Shown here in pieces: positions 33,359 to 41,487 of a DNA stretch of 64,000 nt (positions are counted from its first letter, which is position 1; each line of letters begins with the position of its first letter). Both the position numbers and the translations under genes were made by a program. The stretch comes from Microbacterium ulmi (GTDB lineage: Bacteria > Actinomycetota > Actinomycetes > Actinomycetales > Microbacteriaceae): the NCBI RefSeq assembly GCF_011759705.1, contig NZ_JAAOZF010000001.1:2004146-2068145 (forward strand), read 5' to 3'. The notes beneath the pieces are model-generated. The model was given only the letters and a program-made list of their open reading frames with translations, was not told the DNA's origin and did not search any database.

Positions 33359-35017
33359 ATGCTCCACAGTTCCAGAAGGCGTCTGCTCGCGGGCGTCGCG
33401 GCGGTCGCGATCGGCGCGCTCGCGCTGACCGCCTGCTCGAGCCAGCGCGACGACGACGCCGACACCGGCGAGGGCAGCGACGTCGACTCGACCTTCGTGT
33501 TCGGCGCGTCGGGCGACCCCGCCAGCCTCGATCCCGCGTTCGCGAGCGACGGCGAGACCTTCCGCGTCGCACGTCAGATGTTCGAAGGGCTCGTCGGCAC
33601 GGTGCCCGGCACGGCCGACCCCGCTCCGCTGCTCGCGAAGAGCTGGGAGCAGCCCGACGCCACGACGTACGTCTTCACGCTCGAGGAGGGCGTCAAGTTC
33701 CACGACGGCACTGACTTCAACGCCGACGCCGTCTGCTTCAACTTCGACCGGCAGAACGCGTTCACGGGGGTCGCGGCATCCCAGAGCATGGCGTACTACT
33801 GGGGCGTCATCATGCGAGGCTTCGGCGACGACTCCATCTACGACAGCTGCACGGCCGACAGCGACTACCAGGCGACGATCACGCTGACGCAGCCCTTCGC
33901 GGGGTTCATCCCGGCGCTGTCGCTCCCGTCGTTCTCCATCCAGAGCCCGACGGCACTCGAGGAGTACGGCGCGGACGACATCGGCGGCACGGAGGAGGCG
34001 CCGATCCAGAGCGAGTACGGTCAGGGCCACCCCACCGGCACCGGGCCGTTCAAGTTCGACTCGATCGAGCCTGGCGAGCAGACGACGCTCTCGGCGTTCG
34101 ACGACTACTGGGGCGAGCAGGGCGACGTGCAGGAGATCATCTTCCGCGTCATCGGCGACACGACGGCCCGCCGTCAGGCCCTCGAGGCCGGCAGCATCGA
34201 CGGCTACGACCTCGTGGCGCCCGCCGACCTGCAGGCTCTCGACGACGCGGGCTTCACGCTCGTCAACCGAGCGCCGTTCAACGTGCTCTACCTCGGGATG
34301 AACCAGGCCGCGCCCGGCCTGTCCGACCCCAAGGTCCGCGAGGCGATCGCCCACGCGATCGACAAGGACGCGCTCATCGCGCAGGTGCTCCCCGAGGGCA
34401 CGGAGGCCGCGACGCAGTTCATGCCGGACTCGGTCATCGGATGGAACGACTCGGTCACGGAGTACGCGTACGACCCCGAGCTCGCCAAGTCGCTCCTCGC
34501 CGAGGCCGGCTACACCGACGAGAACCCGCTCACGATCACGTTCAACTACCCCGTGAACATCTCGCGTCCGTACATGCCGAACCCCGAGCAGATCTTCACG
34601 AACCTGAGCACGCAGCTCGAGGCCGTGGGAATCACGCTGAACCCCGTGTCGAACGAGTGGGTCGAGTACCTCGACCTCATCCAGGGCGGCTCGGACCACG
34701 GCATCCACCTCCTCGGATGGACGGGCGACTACAACGACCCCGACAACTTCGTGGGAACGTTCTTCGGCCTGCCGACGAACGAGTGGGGCTTCGACAACCC
34801 CGAGCTGTTCGCCGCCCTCACCGAGGCGCGCGGGCTCGCGACGGAGGACGAGCAGCGCGCCGCGTACGAGGAGATCAACGAGCAGATCATGCAGTTCCTG
34901 CCCGGCGTCCCGCTCGCGCACCCGGTGCCGACCCTCGCGTTCGATCCGCGCGTGACGTCGTACCCGGCAAGCCCCGTCCAGGACGAGGTCTACAACATGG
35001 TCGAGCTCAGCGAGTAG
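33359..35017 (+). CDS. peptide ABC transporter substrate-binding lipoprotein (DppA/OppA family)
   Basis: A 552-residue exported solute-binding protein. Signal peptide with lipobox: RRRLLAGVAAVAIGALALTA before Cys near residue 26. Mature SBP_bac_5 features include LDPAFASDGETFRVARQMFEGL, WEQPDATTYVFTLEEGVKFHDG and PKVREAIAHAIDK. It captures oligopeptides or similar solutes outside the membrane. The ATG at 33359 with AAGG before it was chosen over 33323 because it starts the signal peptide properly. First gene of a transporter operon with the permeases at 35129 and 36162. Confidence 0.93.
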   Translation: MLHSSRRRLLAGVAAVAIGALALTACSSQRDDDADTGEGSDVDSTFVFGASGDPASLDPAFASDGETFRVARQMFEGLVGTVPGTADPAPLLAKSWEQPDATTYVFTLEEGVKFHDGTDFNADAVCFNFDRQNAFTGVAASQSMAYYWGVIMRGFGDDSIYDSCTADSDYQATITLTQPFAGFIPALSLPSFSIQSPTALEEYGADDIGGTEEAPIQSEYGQGHPTGTGPFKFDSIEPGEQTTLSAFDDYWGEQGDVQEIIFRVIGDTTARRQALEAGSIDGYDLVAPADLQALDDAGFTLVNRAPFNVLYLGMNQAAPGLSDPKVREAIAHAIDKDALIAQVLPEGTEAATQFMPDSVIGWNDSVTEYAYDPELAKSLLAEAGYTDENPLTITFNYPVNISRPYMPNPEQIFTNLSTQLEAVGITLNPVSNEWVEYLDLIQGGSDHGIHLLGWTGDYNDPDNFVGTFFGLPTNEWGFDNPELFAALTEARGLATEDEQRAAYEEINEQIMQFLPGVPLAHPVPTLAFDPRVTSYPASPVQDEVYNMVELSE

Positions 35018-35027
35018 CACGACCGCC

Positions 35028-35090
35028 GCGGATGCCGCGGCCCGCCGCCCCGACGCACAGGATCGGGGCGCGCGGGTCGCGGCATCCCGC
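35028..35090 (+). terminator. intercistronic hairpin after binding-protein gene
   Basis: 35028-35053 and 35063-35090 form a long GC-rich stem with two one-base bulges and one mismatch, between the binding-protein stop and the permease start. As the genes are one operon, it more likely limits read-through or stabilises the upstream mRNA so the binding protein is made in excess. Confidence 0.65.
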
Positions 35091-35128
35091 ACCCTCGACC
35101 ATCGCCCACCGACCCCGGAGCCCCACAC

Positions 35129-36136
35129 GTGCTGCGCACCATCGGCAGGAGACTCCTCCTGCTCATCCCGACCCTGTTCGGGCTGACCGTCCTCCTGTTC
35201 TTCTGGGTGCGGGCGCTCCCCGGCGGGCCCGCGGTCGCTCTGCTGGGCGAGCGCGCGACGCCGGAGCGCGTCGCGGAGATCAACGAGCTGTACGGGTTCA
35301 ACCAGCCGCTCATCGTGCAGTACTTCACCTGGCTCGGGCGGCTCGTGCAGGGCGACTTCGGCGTGTCGATCCAGACCCAGCGCCCCATCACGGAGGAGTT
35401 CGCACGGCGCTTCCCCGCGACCCTCGAGCTCACCCTCTTCGCGATCATCGTCGCGGTCGTCCTCGGCATCGTGATCGGCTACTGGGCGGCCCGCAGGCAC
35501 GGCAAGGCGGCCGACCACCTGGCGGTCGGGGCGAGCCTTCTCGGCATCACGATCCCCGTGTTCTTCCTCGCGTTCATGCTGAAGTGGCTCTTCGCGGTGC
35601 AGCTGGGCTGGCTCCCCTCCGACGGACGCCAGAACCCGCGACTTCATGCGACGCACTACACGAACCTGTACGTTCTCGACGGCATCCTGACGGGGGAGTG
35701 GGATGCCGCGTGGGACGCGTTCCTGCACCTGATCCTCCCCGGCATCGCCCTCGCCTCGATCCCGCTCGCGATCATCGTGCGCATCACGCGCGCGGCCGTG
35801 CTCGAGGTGCAGAACGCCGACTACGTGCGCACGGGACGTGCCAAGGGCGTGTCGCAGGGGACGATCCGCGGGCGGTTCATCCTGCGCAACGCGCTCCTGC
35901 CCGTCGTGACCACGATCGGCCTGCAGGTGGGCCTGCTGCTGTCGGGCGCGATCCTCACGGAGTCGGTGTTCGCGTTCCCCGGGATCGGCTCGTTCCTGTA
36001 CCGCGCGATCTTCAACCGCGACTTCCCCGTGCTGCAGGGGTTCATCCTCTTCATCGCCGTCCTGTACGCGCTCATCAACCTCGCCGTCGACGTGTCGTAC
36101 AGTTTCATCGACCCGAGAGTGAGGGTGCAGGGATGA
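35129..36136 (+). CDS. peptide ABC transporter permease (DppB/OppB family)
   Basis: A 335-residue inner-membrane permease with six helices. It starts with the family N-terminus LRTIGRRLLLLIPTLFGLTV, has LPGGPAVALLGE in the first periplasmic loop, and the EAA coupling loop YVRTGRAKGVSQGTIRGRFI near residue 232. GTG start. The next permease begins 25 bp later, so both are co-transcribed. Confidence 0.93.
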   Translation: MLRTIGRRLLLLIPTLFGLTVLLFFWVRALPGGPAVALLGERATPERVAEINELYGFNQPLIVQYFTWLGRLVQGDFGVSIQTQRPITEEFARRFPATLELTLFAIIVAVVLGIVIGYWAARRHGKAADHLAVGASLLGITIPVFFLAFMLKWLFAVQLGWLPSDGRQNPRLHATHYTNLYVLDGILTGEWDAAWDAFLHLILPGIALASIPLAIIVRITRAAVLEVQNADYVRTGRAKGVSQGTIRGRFILRNALLPVVTTIGLQVGLLLSGAILTESVFAFPGIGSFLYRAIFNRDFPVLQGFILFIAVLYALINLAVDVSYSFIDPRVRVQG

Positions 36137-36161
36137 CGCTCGCTCCGATCGGAGGCCCCTC

Positions 36162-37124
36162 ATGAGCTCCGCGGTCCTGCCACCGGCCCCGTCGGGCGGC
36201 CCCGTCGACGACACGGCGATCATCGATCGCCAGCTGCTCGAGGCCAAGACCCAGGGCGGAGGGTTCTGGCGCGACGTCTTCCGGCGCCTGCGCCGCAATC
36301 CCAGCGTGTGGGTGGGCGCCGTCATCATCGGCATCTTCATCCTCGTCGCGATCTTCGCGCCGTGGCTCGCGCCGTACGGTCCCGAGGCGCTCCCCGGTCA
36401 GCGCTACATCACGCCCGGTCACATCCCCGGACCGGGCGAGATCCCCGGCTTCCCCCTCGGGCTCGACCGCTTCGGCGGCGACGTGCTCTCCAAGCTCGTC
36501 TGGGGCGCGCGGGCGTCTCTGCTCATCGGCATCGTGTCGACCGTCGTCGGGTTCGTCGGCGGAATGGTCCTCGGTCTGCTGGCGGCGACGTTCGGCGGCT
36601 GGGTCGACACCCTCGTGATGCGCTTCGTCGACATCCTCCTCTCGGTGCCGAGCCTGCTTCTCGCCGTGTCGATCGCGGCGATCATGGGGCAGACGCCGCT
36701 CGCGCTCATGATCGCGATCGGCGCCGCGCAGGTGCCGATCTTCGCGCGGCTGCTGCGCGCCTCGATGCTGCAGCAGCGCTCGAGCGACTACGTGCTCTCG
36801 GCGGCGACCCTCGGCCTCGGCCGCGGGCGCATCACGATGAGCCACGTGCTCCCCAACGCCGTCGGACCCGTCATCGTGCAGGCGACGCTGACGCTCGCCA
36901 CCGCCGTCATCGAGGCCGCCGGCCTGTCGTACCTGGGTCTCGGCGGCGGCGTGCCGCAGACGGCCGAGTGGGGTCGGATGCTCGCCTACGCGCAGCTCGA
37001 GCTCGCGGTCAACGCGTGGCTCGCGTTCCTCCCCGGCATCTGCATCACGATCACGGCGCTCGGCTTCACGCTGCTCGGCGAGGCCCTGCGCGAGGCGATG
37101 GACCCGCGCACGCGCGGTCGCTGA
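36162..37124 (+). CDS. peptide ABC transporter permease (DppC/OppC family)
   Basis: A 320-residue permease. The N-terminal extension WRDVFRRLRRNPSVWVGAVI and the pattern LGLDRFGGDVLSKLVWGAR are typical of DppC/OppC; the EAA loop is YVLSAATLGLGRGRITMSHV near residue 210. GGAGG precedes the ATG. Partner of the DppB-like permease. The matching ATPases are encoded by the convergent gene at 37218-38945 rather than in the same operon. Confidence 0.93.
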   Translation: MSSAVLPPAPSGGPVDDTAIIDRQLLEAKTQGGGFWRDVFRRLRRNPSVWVGAVIIGIFILVAIFAPWLAPYGPEALPGQRYITPGHIPGPGEIPGFPLGLDRFGGDVLSKLVWGARASLLIGIVSTVVGFVGGMVLGLLAATFGGWVDTLVMRFVDILLSVPSLLLAVSIAAIMGQTPLALMIAIGAAQVPIFARLLRASMLQQRSSDYVLSAATLGLGRGRITMSHVLPNAVGPVIVQATLTLATAVIEAAGLSYLGLGGGVPQTAEWGRMLAYAQLELAVNAWLAFLPGICITITALGFTLLGEALREAMDPRTRGR

Positions 37125-37217
37125 CGTCCCGCCGCGGGCTCCGCGGATGCCCTCCGCCCTCCGCCGGCCGTCCGCCGCTCGCGGGAGTGGGAGGACGCCG
37201 CGGCGCGGCATCCCCCG

Positions 37218-38945
37218 TCAGACGGCGATGTCGAGCTCGTTGCCCGGGATCGAGGCGAGCAGGCGCCGCGTGTACGGGTCGCGCGGGTTGGTGAAGATCT
37301 CCTCGGACGACGCGGCCTCGACGAGCTCGCCGTCCTTCATGACGCAGACCCAGTCCGAGATGAGCCGGACGACGGCGAGGTCGTGCGAGATGAAGAGATA
37401 GCTGAGGCCGTACTCGCGCTGCAGGTCGCCGAGCAGGCGCAGGATCTGGTCCTGCACGAGCACGTCGAGCGCCGAGACGGGCTCGTCGCAGATGATGAGG
37501 TCGGGCGAGAGCGCGAGAGCGCGCGCGATCGCGACGCGCTGACGCTGACCGCCCGACAGCTCGGACGGGTAGCGGCGCAGCATCGTCTGCGGCAGCGCCA
37601 CATCGTCCAGCAGCCGGCGAACGCGCGCCGCACGGTCCTTCGAGGAGCCGCGCTTGTAGAAGTCGAGAGGCTCCTGGATGAGACGCTCGATCGTGAACAT
37701 GGGGTTCAGCGACGAGTACGGGTCCTGGAAGATCGGCTGCACCTTCTGGCGGAACGCGCGCAGCTGCCTCCCCTTGAGCTGGGCGACATCCTCGCCGTCG
37801 AACCGCATGCTGCCGCTCGTCGGCTCGATGACCTTCAGGAGCATGCGCGCCGTCGTCGTCTTGCCCGACCCCGACTCGCCGACGATCGCGACCGTCTCGC
37901 CCCGAGGCACGACGAACGACACGTCCTTGACCGCGACGAAGTCCTCCTTCTGACCGCGGATCGGGAAGACCTTCGTGAGGCCCTCGACCTCGACGATGTT
38001 GTCGGCGACGGATGCCGCGGCATCCGTCACGCGCTCGACGACCTCCACGGGTGCGGGAGCAGCGGCCTCGGCGGCCACGGGACCGCCCGCCGATGCCCGC
38101 CGGAAGACCTCCGGGCGCAGCCGCACGGCGGCCACCGACGGCGCGGCCTTGACGAGCGCCTGCGTGTAGGCGTGCTGCGGGTCCTCGAGGATCTGACGAG
38201 CAGGGCCCTGCTCGACGATGCGTCCGCGGTGCATGACGACGACGCGCTGCGCGCGCTCGGCCGCGAGCCCGAGATCGTGGGTGATGAGCATGAGAGCCGT
38301 GCCGAGCTCGCTCGTCATGCGCTCGAGCTGGTCGAGGATCGTCTTCTGCACCGTGACGTCGAGCGCGCTCGTGGGCTCGTCGGCGATGAGGAGCCTGGGA
38401 TTGCACGCGAGGCCCATCGCGATGAGCGCGCGCTGGCGCATGCCCCCCGAGAACTCGTGCGGATACTGCCGCGCCCGCCGCTCGGCATCCGGAAGGCCCG
38501 CCGCCGCGAGCGTCTCGACGACCTTGCGGTCGACGTCCCTCTTCGTCGCGAGGCCGTGCGCGAGGAGGGCTTCGGCGACCTGCGTACCGATCCTCGCGAC
38601 GGGGTTGAGGTTCGACATCGGGTCCTGGGGGACGAGGCCGATGGAGCGGCCGCGGACGCTGCGCATGACGCTCTCCGGCGCCCCCACGAGGTCGCGCCCT
38701 TCGAGCACGATGCTGCCGTCGACGACGGTGCCGTTGCCGGGGAGCAGCCCGATCACAGCCATCGCCGTCGTGGACTTGCCCGATCCCGACTCGCCGACGA
38801 TCGCGAGCGTCTCGCCCTCTCCGAGGTCGAGGTCGACGCCCTCGACGGCGTGCACGGCGCCGTCCATCGTGCGGAAGTCGACCGCGAGGTCGCGCACCTG
38901 CAGAAGCGGGGACGGGCTCGAGCGGCGCTCTGAGGGCGAAGGCAT
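37218..38945 (-). CDS. dual ATP-binding protein of peptide ABC transporter (DppD-DppF fusion)
   Basis: A 575-residue protein with two complete ATPase domains. Domain 1 (about 15-260): GESGSGKSTTAMAVIGLLPG, FSGGMRQRALIAMGLA, LLIADEPTSALD, LITHDLG. Domain 2 (about 318-560): GESGSGKTTTARMLLKVI, LSGGQRQRVAIARALA, LIICDEPVSALD, FISHDLA. The C-terminal extension after each domain is the DppD/DppF type. A linker rich in Ala and Pro (about 282-315) joins them. Start ATG (complement 38943-38945). It is convergent with the permease genes but must serve them; divergent from pxpA. Confidence 0.93.
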   Translation of the reverse strand: MPSPSERRSSPSPLLQVRDLAVDFRTMDGAVHAVEGVDLDLGEGETLAIVGESGSGKSTTAMAVIGLLPGNGTVVDGSIVLEGRDLVGAPESVMRSVRGRSIGLVPQDPMSNLNPVARIGTQVAEALLAHGLATKRDVDRKVVETLAAAGLPDAERRARQYPHEFSGGMRQRALIAMGLACNPRLLIADEPTSALDVTVQKTILDQLERMTSELGTALMLITHDLGLAAERAQRVVVMHRGRIVEQGPARQILEDPQHAYTQALVKAAPSVAAVRLRPEVFRRASAGGPVAAEAAAPAPVEVVERVTDAAASVADNIVEVEGLTKVFPIRGQKEDFVAVKDVSFVVPRGETVAIVGESGSGKTTTARMLLKVIEPTSGSMRFDGEDVAQLKGRQLRAFRQKVQPIFQDPYSSLNPMFTIERLIQEPLDFYKRGSSKDRAARVRRLLDDVALPQTMLRRYPSELSGGQRQRVAIARALALSPDLIICDEPVSALDVLVQDQILRLLGDLQREYGLSYLFISHDLAVVRLISDWVCVMKDGELVEAASSEEIFTNPRDPYTRRLLASIPGNELDIAV

Positions 38946-39038
38946 GCGACCATCCTGCCCCGGAGGGGGACGCCGCGCACCCGCGGGGCGCGATGCTTTA
39001 CGGACTCGTAACGCGGAGCCGGGTCGTCGCGGCGCCGC

Positions 39039-39044
39039 TACCGT
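39039..39044 (+). promoter_or_regulatory. -10 box of leaderless promoter, pxpA
   Basis: TACCGT followed by six bases and the ATG at 39051. Confidence 0.6.
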
Positions 39045-39050
39045 TGTCGC

Positions 39051-39806
39051 ATGGCGACGATCGACCTCAACGCCGACCTCGGTGAGACGGTCGAGGGCGT
39101 CCCGACCGCCGACGACGAGGCGATGTTCGCCGTCATCTCGAGTGCCAGCATCGCCTCGGGCGGGCATGCGGGGGATGCCGCATCGATGCGGTCCGCCGTC
39201 GCGCGGGCCGCGCGGTTCGGCGTCGCGGTGGGCGCCCACCCGTCATACCGCGACGCGGAGAGCTTCGGTCGCGTCCGGCGCGACCCGTCGCCGGACGACC
39301 TGCGGGCCGACATCGACGCGCAGCTGGCGGCCCTCCTCGCGGCAGGCGCCGAGCTGCGCTACGTCAAGCCGCACGGTGCGCTCTACCACGCCGTGCGCGA
39401 GAGCCGTGCGCAGGCGGATGCCGTGGCCCGCGCGGTCGCCGACGCCTCGGACCGCCTCGGCCGCGCGCTGCCCGTGCTGGGTCTGGAGGGCGAGATCTCG
39501 CGCGCCGCCGCGGCGGCCGGTCTGCCGTTCCTGCGCGAGGCATTCCTCGATCGCGGGTACCGGCCGGACGGGGCGCTCGTCGCGCGCGGCGAGCCCGGGG
39601 CGCTGCTGGCCGACCCCGACGCGGTCGCCGCTCGCGCCATCCGCCTCGCTCTCGAGGGCACGGTCGAGGCCGTCGACGGATCGCTCATCGAGGCGCACGC
39701 CGTCTCGCTGTGCCTCCACGGCGACAGCCCCGCGGCGGTGGAGATGGCGCGCGCCGTGCGGGCGGCGCTCGACGCCGCGGGCATCGGGGTGCGCGCGCCG
39801 TGGTGA
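39051..39806 (+). CDS. pxpA: 5-oxoprolinase subunit PxpA (LamB/YcsF family)
   Basis: A 251-residue LamB/YcsF protein: DLNADLGETVEG at the start, SIASGGHAGDAASM, GVAVGAHPSYRDAESFGR, and YVKPHGALYHAV, all family hallmarks. With PxpB and PxpC it forms the bacterial ATP-dependent 5-oxoprolinase, opening pyroglutamate to glutamate. The stop overlaps the pxpBC GTG start (GTGA). Placement beside a peptide transporter suggests salvage of pyroglutamyl peptides. Confidence 0.93.
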   Translation: MATIDLNADLGETVEGVPTADDEAMFAVISSASIASGGHAGDAASMRSAVARAARFGVAVGAHPSYRDAESFGRVRRDPSPDDLRADIDAQLAALLAAGAELRYVKPHGALYHAVRESRAQADAVARAVADASDRLGRALPVLGLEGEISRAAAAAGLPFLREAFLDRGYRPDGALVARGEPGALLADPDAVAARAIRLALEGTVEAVDGSLIEAHAVSLCLHGDSPAAVEMARAVRAALDAAGIGVRAPW

Positions 39807-41425
39807 GCGACGGCGCCGCGCCGCGCATCCTGCCGATGGGGGAGCGCGCGCTCCTGGTCGAGACGGCATCGCTCGAGCACGTGCTCGCACTGCACGCGCG
39901 GCTCGCGGCATCCCGTCCGGACGGCGTGGTCGATCTCGTCCCCGCCGCCCGCACGGTGCTCGTGCGGATCGATCCGGGTGTCCTGAGCGTCTCGGCGGCG
40001 CGGTCGTGGATCGCCCACGCGCCCGCGGTCGCGGCATCCCGCTCCGCGGTCGACGCCGTCGTGGAGCTCGACGTGACCTACGACGGGCCCGATCTCGGCG
40101 AGACGGCGGAGCTGCTCGGCGTGACCGCCGACGAGCTCGTGCGCCGGCACGCCGACGCCGTCTGGACCGTCGCGTTCACGGGCTTCGCCCCGGGGTTCGG
40201 GTATCTCGTGAGCGCGGACTGGCCGTTCGACGTGCCGCGACTGGCGACGCCGCGCACGCGCGTTCCCGCAGGGTCCGTGGGCGTGGCAGCGGGCTTCGCG
40301 GGGGCGTACCCGCGCGAGACGCCGGGCGGATGGCGGCTCGTCGGGACGACCCGCGCCGTGCTGTTCGATCCGGATGCCGCGTCCCCCGCGCTCCTCGCCC
40401 CCGGCACGCGCGTGCGGTTCCGGGCCGTGCGCGGCGCGGCGCGCGCGTCGGCCGCGCCGCCGCCGCAACCCGACCGCGCCACATCGGTGCATCCGCGCCG
40501 ATCAGATGCGCCGCGGGTGCACGGAAGCGGCGCCGACGCGGTGCGGGGAGGTGCGGATGCGACGCTGCGGATCGTCGACCCCGGGCTGCTCGCGACGGTG
40601 CAGGACCTCGGGCGGGCGGGAGCGGCATCCCTCGGCGTCGCGCCGTCGGGTGCGCTCGACCGCTCCGCTCTGCGCACGGCCAACAGGCTCGTCGGCAATC
40701 CCGAGGACGCGGCGGGGGTCGAGGTCACGATGGGGGGCCTGCGCGCGGTCGCGGAGCGCGACACGTGGTTCGCGATCGCGGGGGCGTGGGGCCGCGTCGA
40801 GCTCGACGGGCGCGACGTCGACCCCTACGAAGCGCACGCCTGGCCGGCGGGAGCGGAGCTGCACCTCGACTGGTTCGCGCATGGCGCGCGCGCCTACCTC
40901 GCCGTTCGCGGCGGGGTCGACACGGCGACGGCGCTCGGCTCGTCCGCGACCGACGTCCTCGCGGGGCTCGGACCGGCGCCGCTGCACGCGGGCGACGCGC
41001 TCGCCGTCGGGACCGCGTCCGCGCCCATCCCCGTGCCCGGCATCGCGCCCTGGGGCGCGCCGCACGACGACGAGGTCGAGATCGAGCTCGCCCCCGGGCC
41101 GCGCGCGGACTGGTTCGCGCCCTCGGCGCTCGCGGCGCTGTTCGAGCAGGCCTGGACCGTCACGAACGACGCCGACCGCGTCGGCATGCGCCTCGACGGA
41201 CCCGAGCTCGCTCGTACGCGCGACGGCGAGCTGCCGAGCGAGGGCATGGTGCCCGGGGCCGTGCAGGTGCCGCTCGCCGGCCGTCCCGTCGTGCTGCTCG
41301 CGGACGGGCCCGTGACGGGCGGCTATCCCGTCATCGCGGTCGTGACGGACGCCTCGCTCGACCGGCTCGCGCAGGCTCGGCCGGGCACCCGCATCCGCTT
41401 CCGGCACGCGCGTCCGCCGCGGTGA
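39803..41425 (+). CDS. pxpBC: 5-oxoprolinase PxpB-PxpC fusion (KipI-KipA type)
   Basis: A 540-residue fusion. Residues 1 to about 215 are PxpB/KipI-like: ILPMGERALLVE, DLVPAARTVLVRIDP, FTGFAPGFGYL, TPRTRVPAGSVGVAAGFAG, YPRETPGGWRLVGTT. From about 250 it is PxpC/KipA-like: LRIVDPGLLATVQDLGRAG, GAPSG-type APSGALDRSALRTANRLVGN, and the C-terminal QVPLAGRPVVLLADGPVTGG. The two are separate genes in Bacillus. A low-complexity Arg/Ala linker (about 215-250) joins them. GTG start overlaps pxpA. Confidence 0.93.
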   Translation: MSDGAAPRILPMGERALLVETASLEHVLALHARLAASRPDGVVDLVPAARTVLVRIDPGVLSVSAARSWIAHAPAVAASRSAVDAVVELDVTYDGPDLGETAELLGVTADELVRRHADAVWTVAFTGFAPGFGYLVSADWPFDVPRLATPRTRVPAGSVGVAAGFAGAYPRETPGGWRLVGTTRAVLFDPDAASPALLAPGTRVRFRAVRGAARASAAPPPQPDRATSVHPRRSDAPRVHGSGADAVRGGADATLRIVDPGLLATVQDLGRAGAASLGVAPSGALDRSALRTANRLVGNPEDAAGVEVTMGGLRAVAERDTWFAIAGAWGRVELDGRDVDPYEAHAWPAGAELHLDWFAHGARAYLAVRGGVDTATALGSSATDVLAGLGPAPLHAGDALAVGTASAPIPVPGIAPWGAPHDDEVEIELAPGPRADWFAPSALAALFEQAWTVTNDADRVGMRLDGPELARTRDGELPSEGMVPGAVQVPLAGRPVVLLADGPVTGGYPVIAVVTDASLDRLAQARPGTRIRFRHARPPR

Positions 41426-41467
41426 CCCGACGGACCGCGCCCGCCGCGGTGACCCGACGGACCGCGC
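41414..41467. repeat. exact 27-bp tandem duplication at pxpBC stop
   Basis: 41414-41440 and 41441-41467 are identical and adjacent. The unit contains the last codons and TGA stop of pxpBC, so the second copy is a relic of the gene end. The region is between convergent genes (62-bp gap). Confidence 0.9.
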
Positions 41468-41487
41468 CCGCCCCGGCCGAGCGGATC

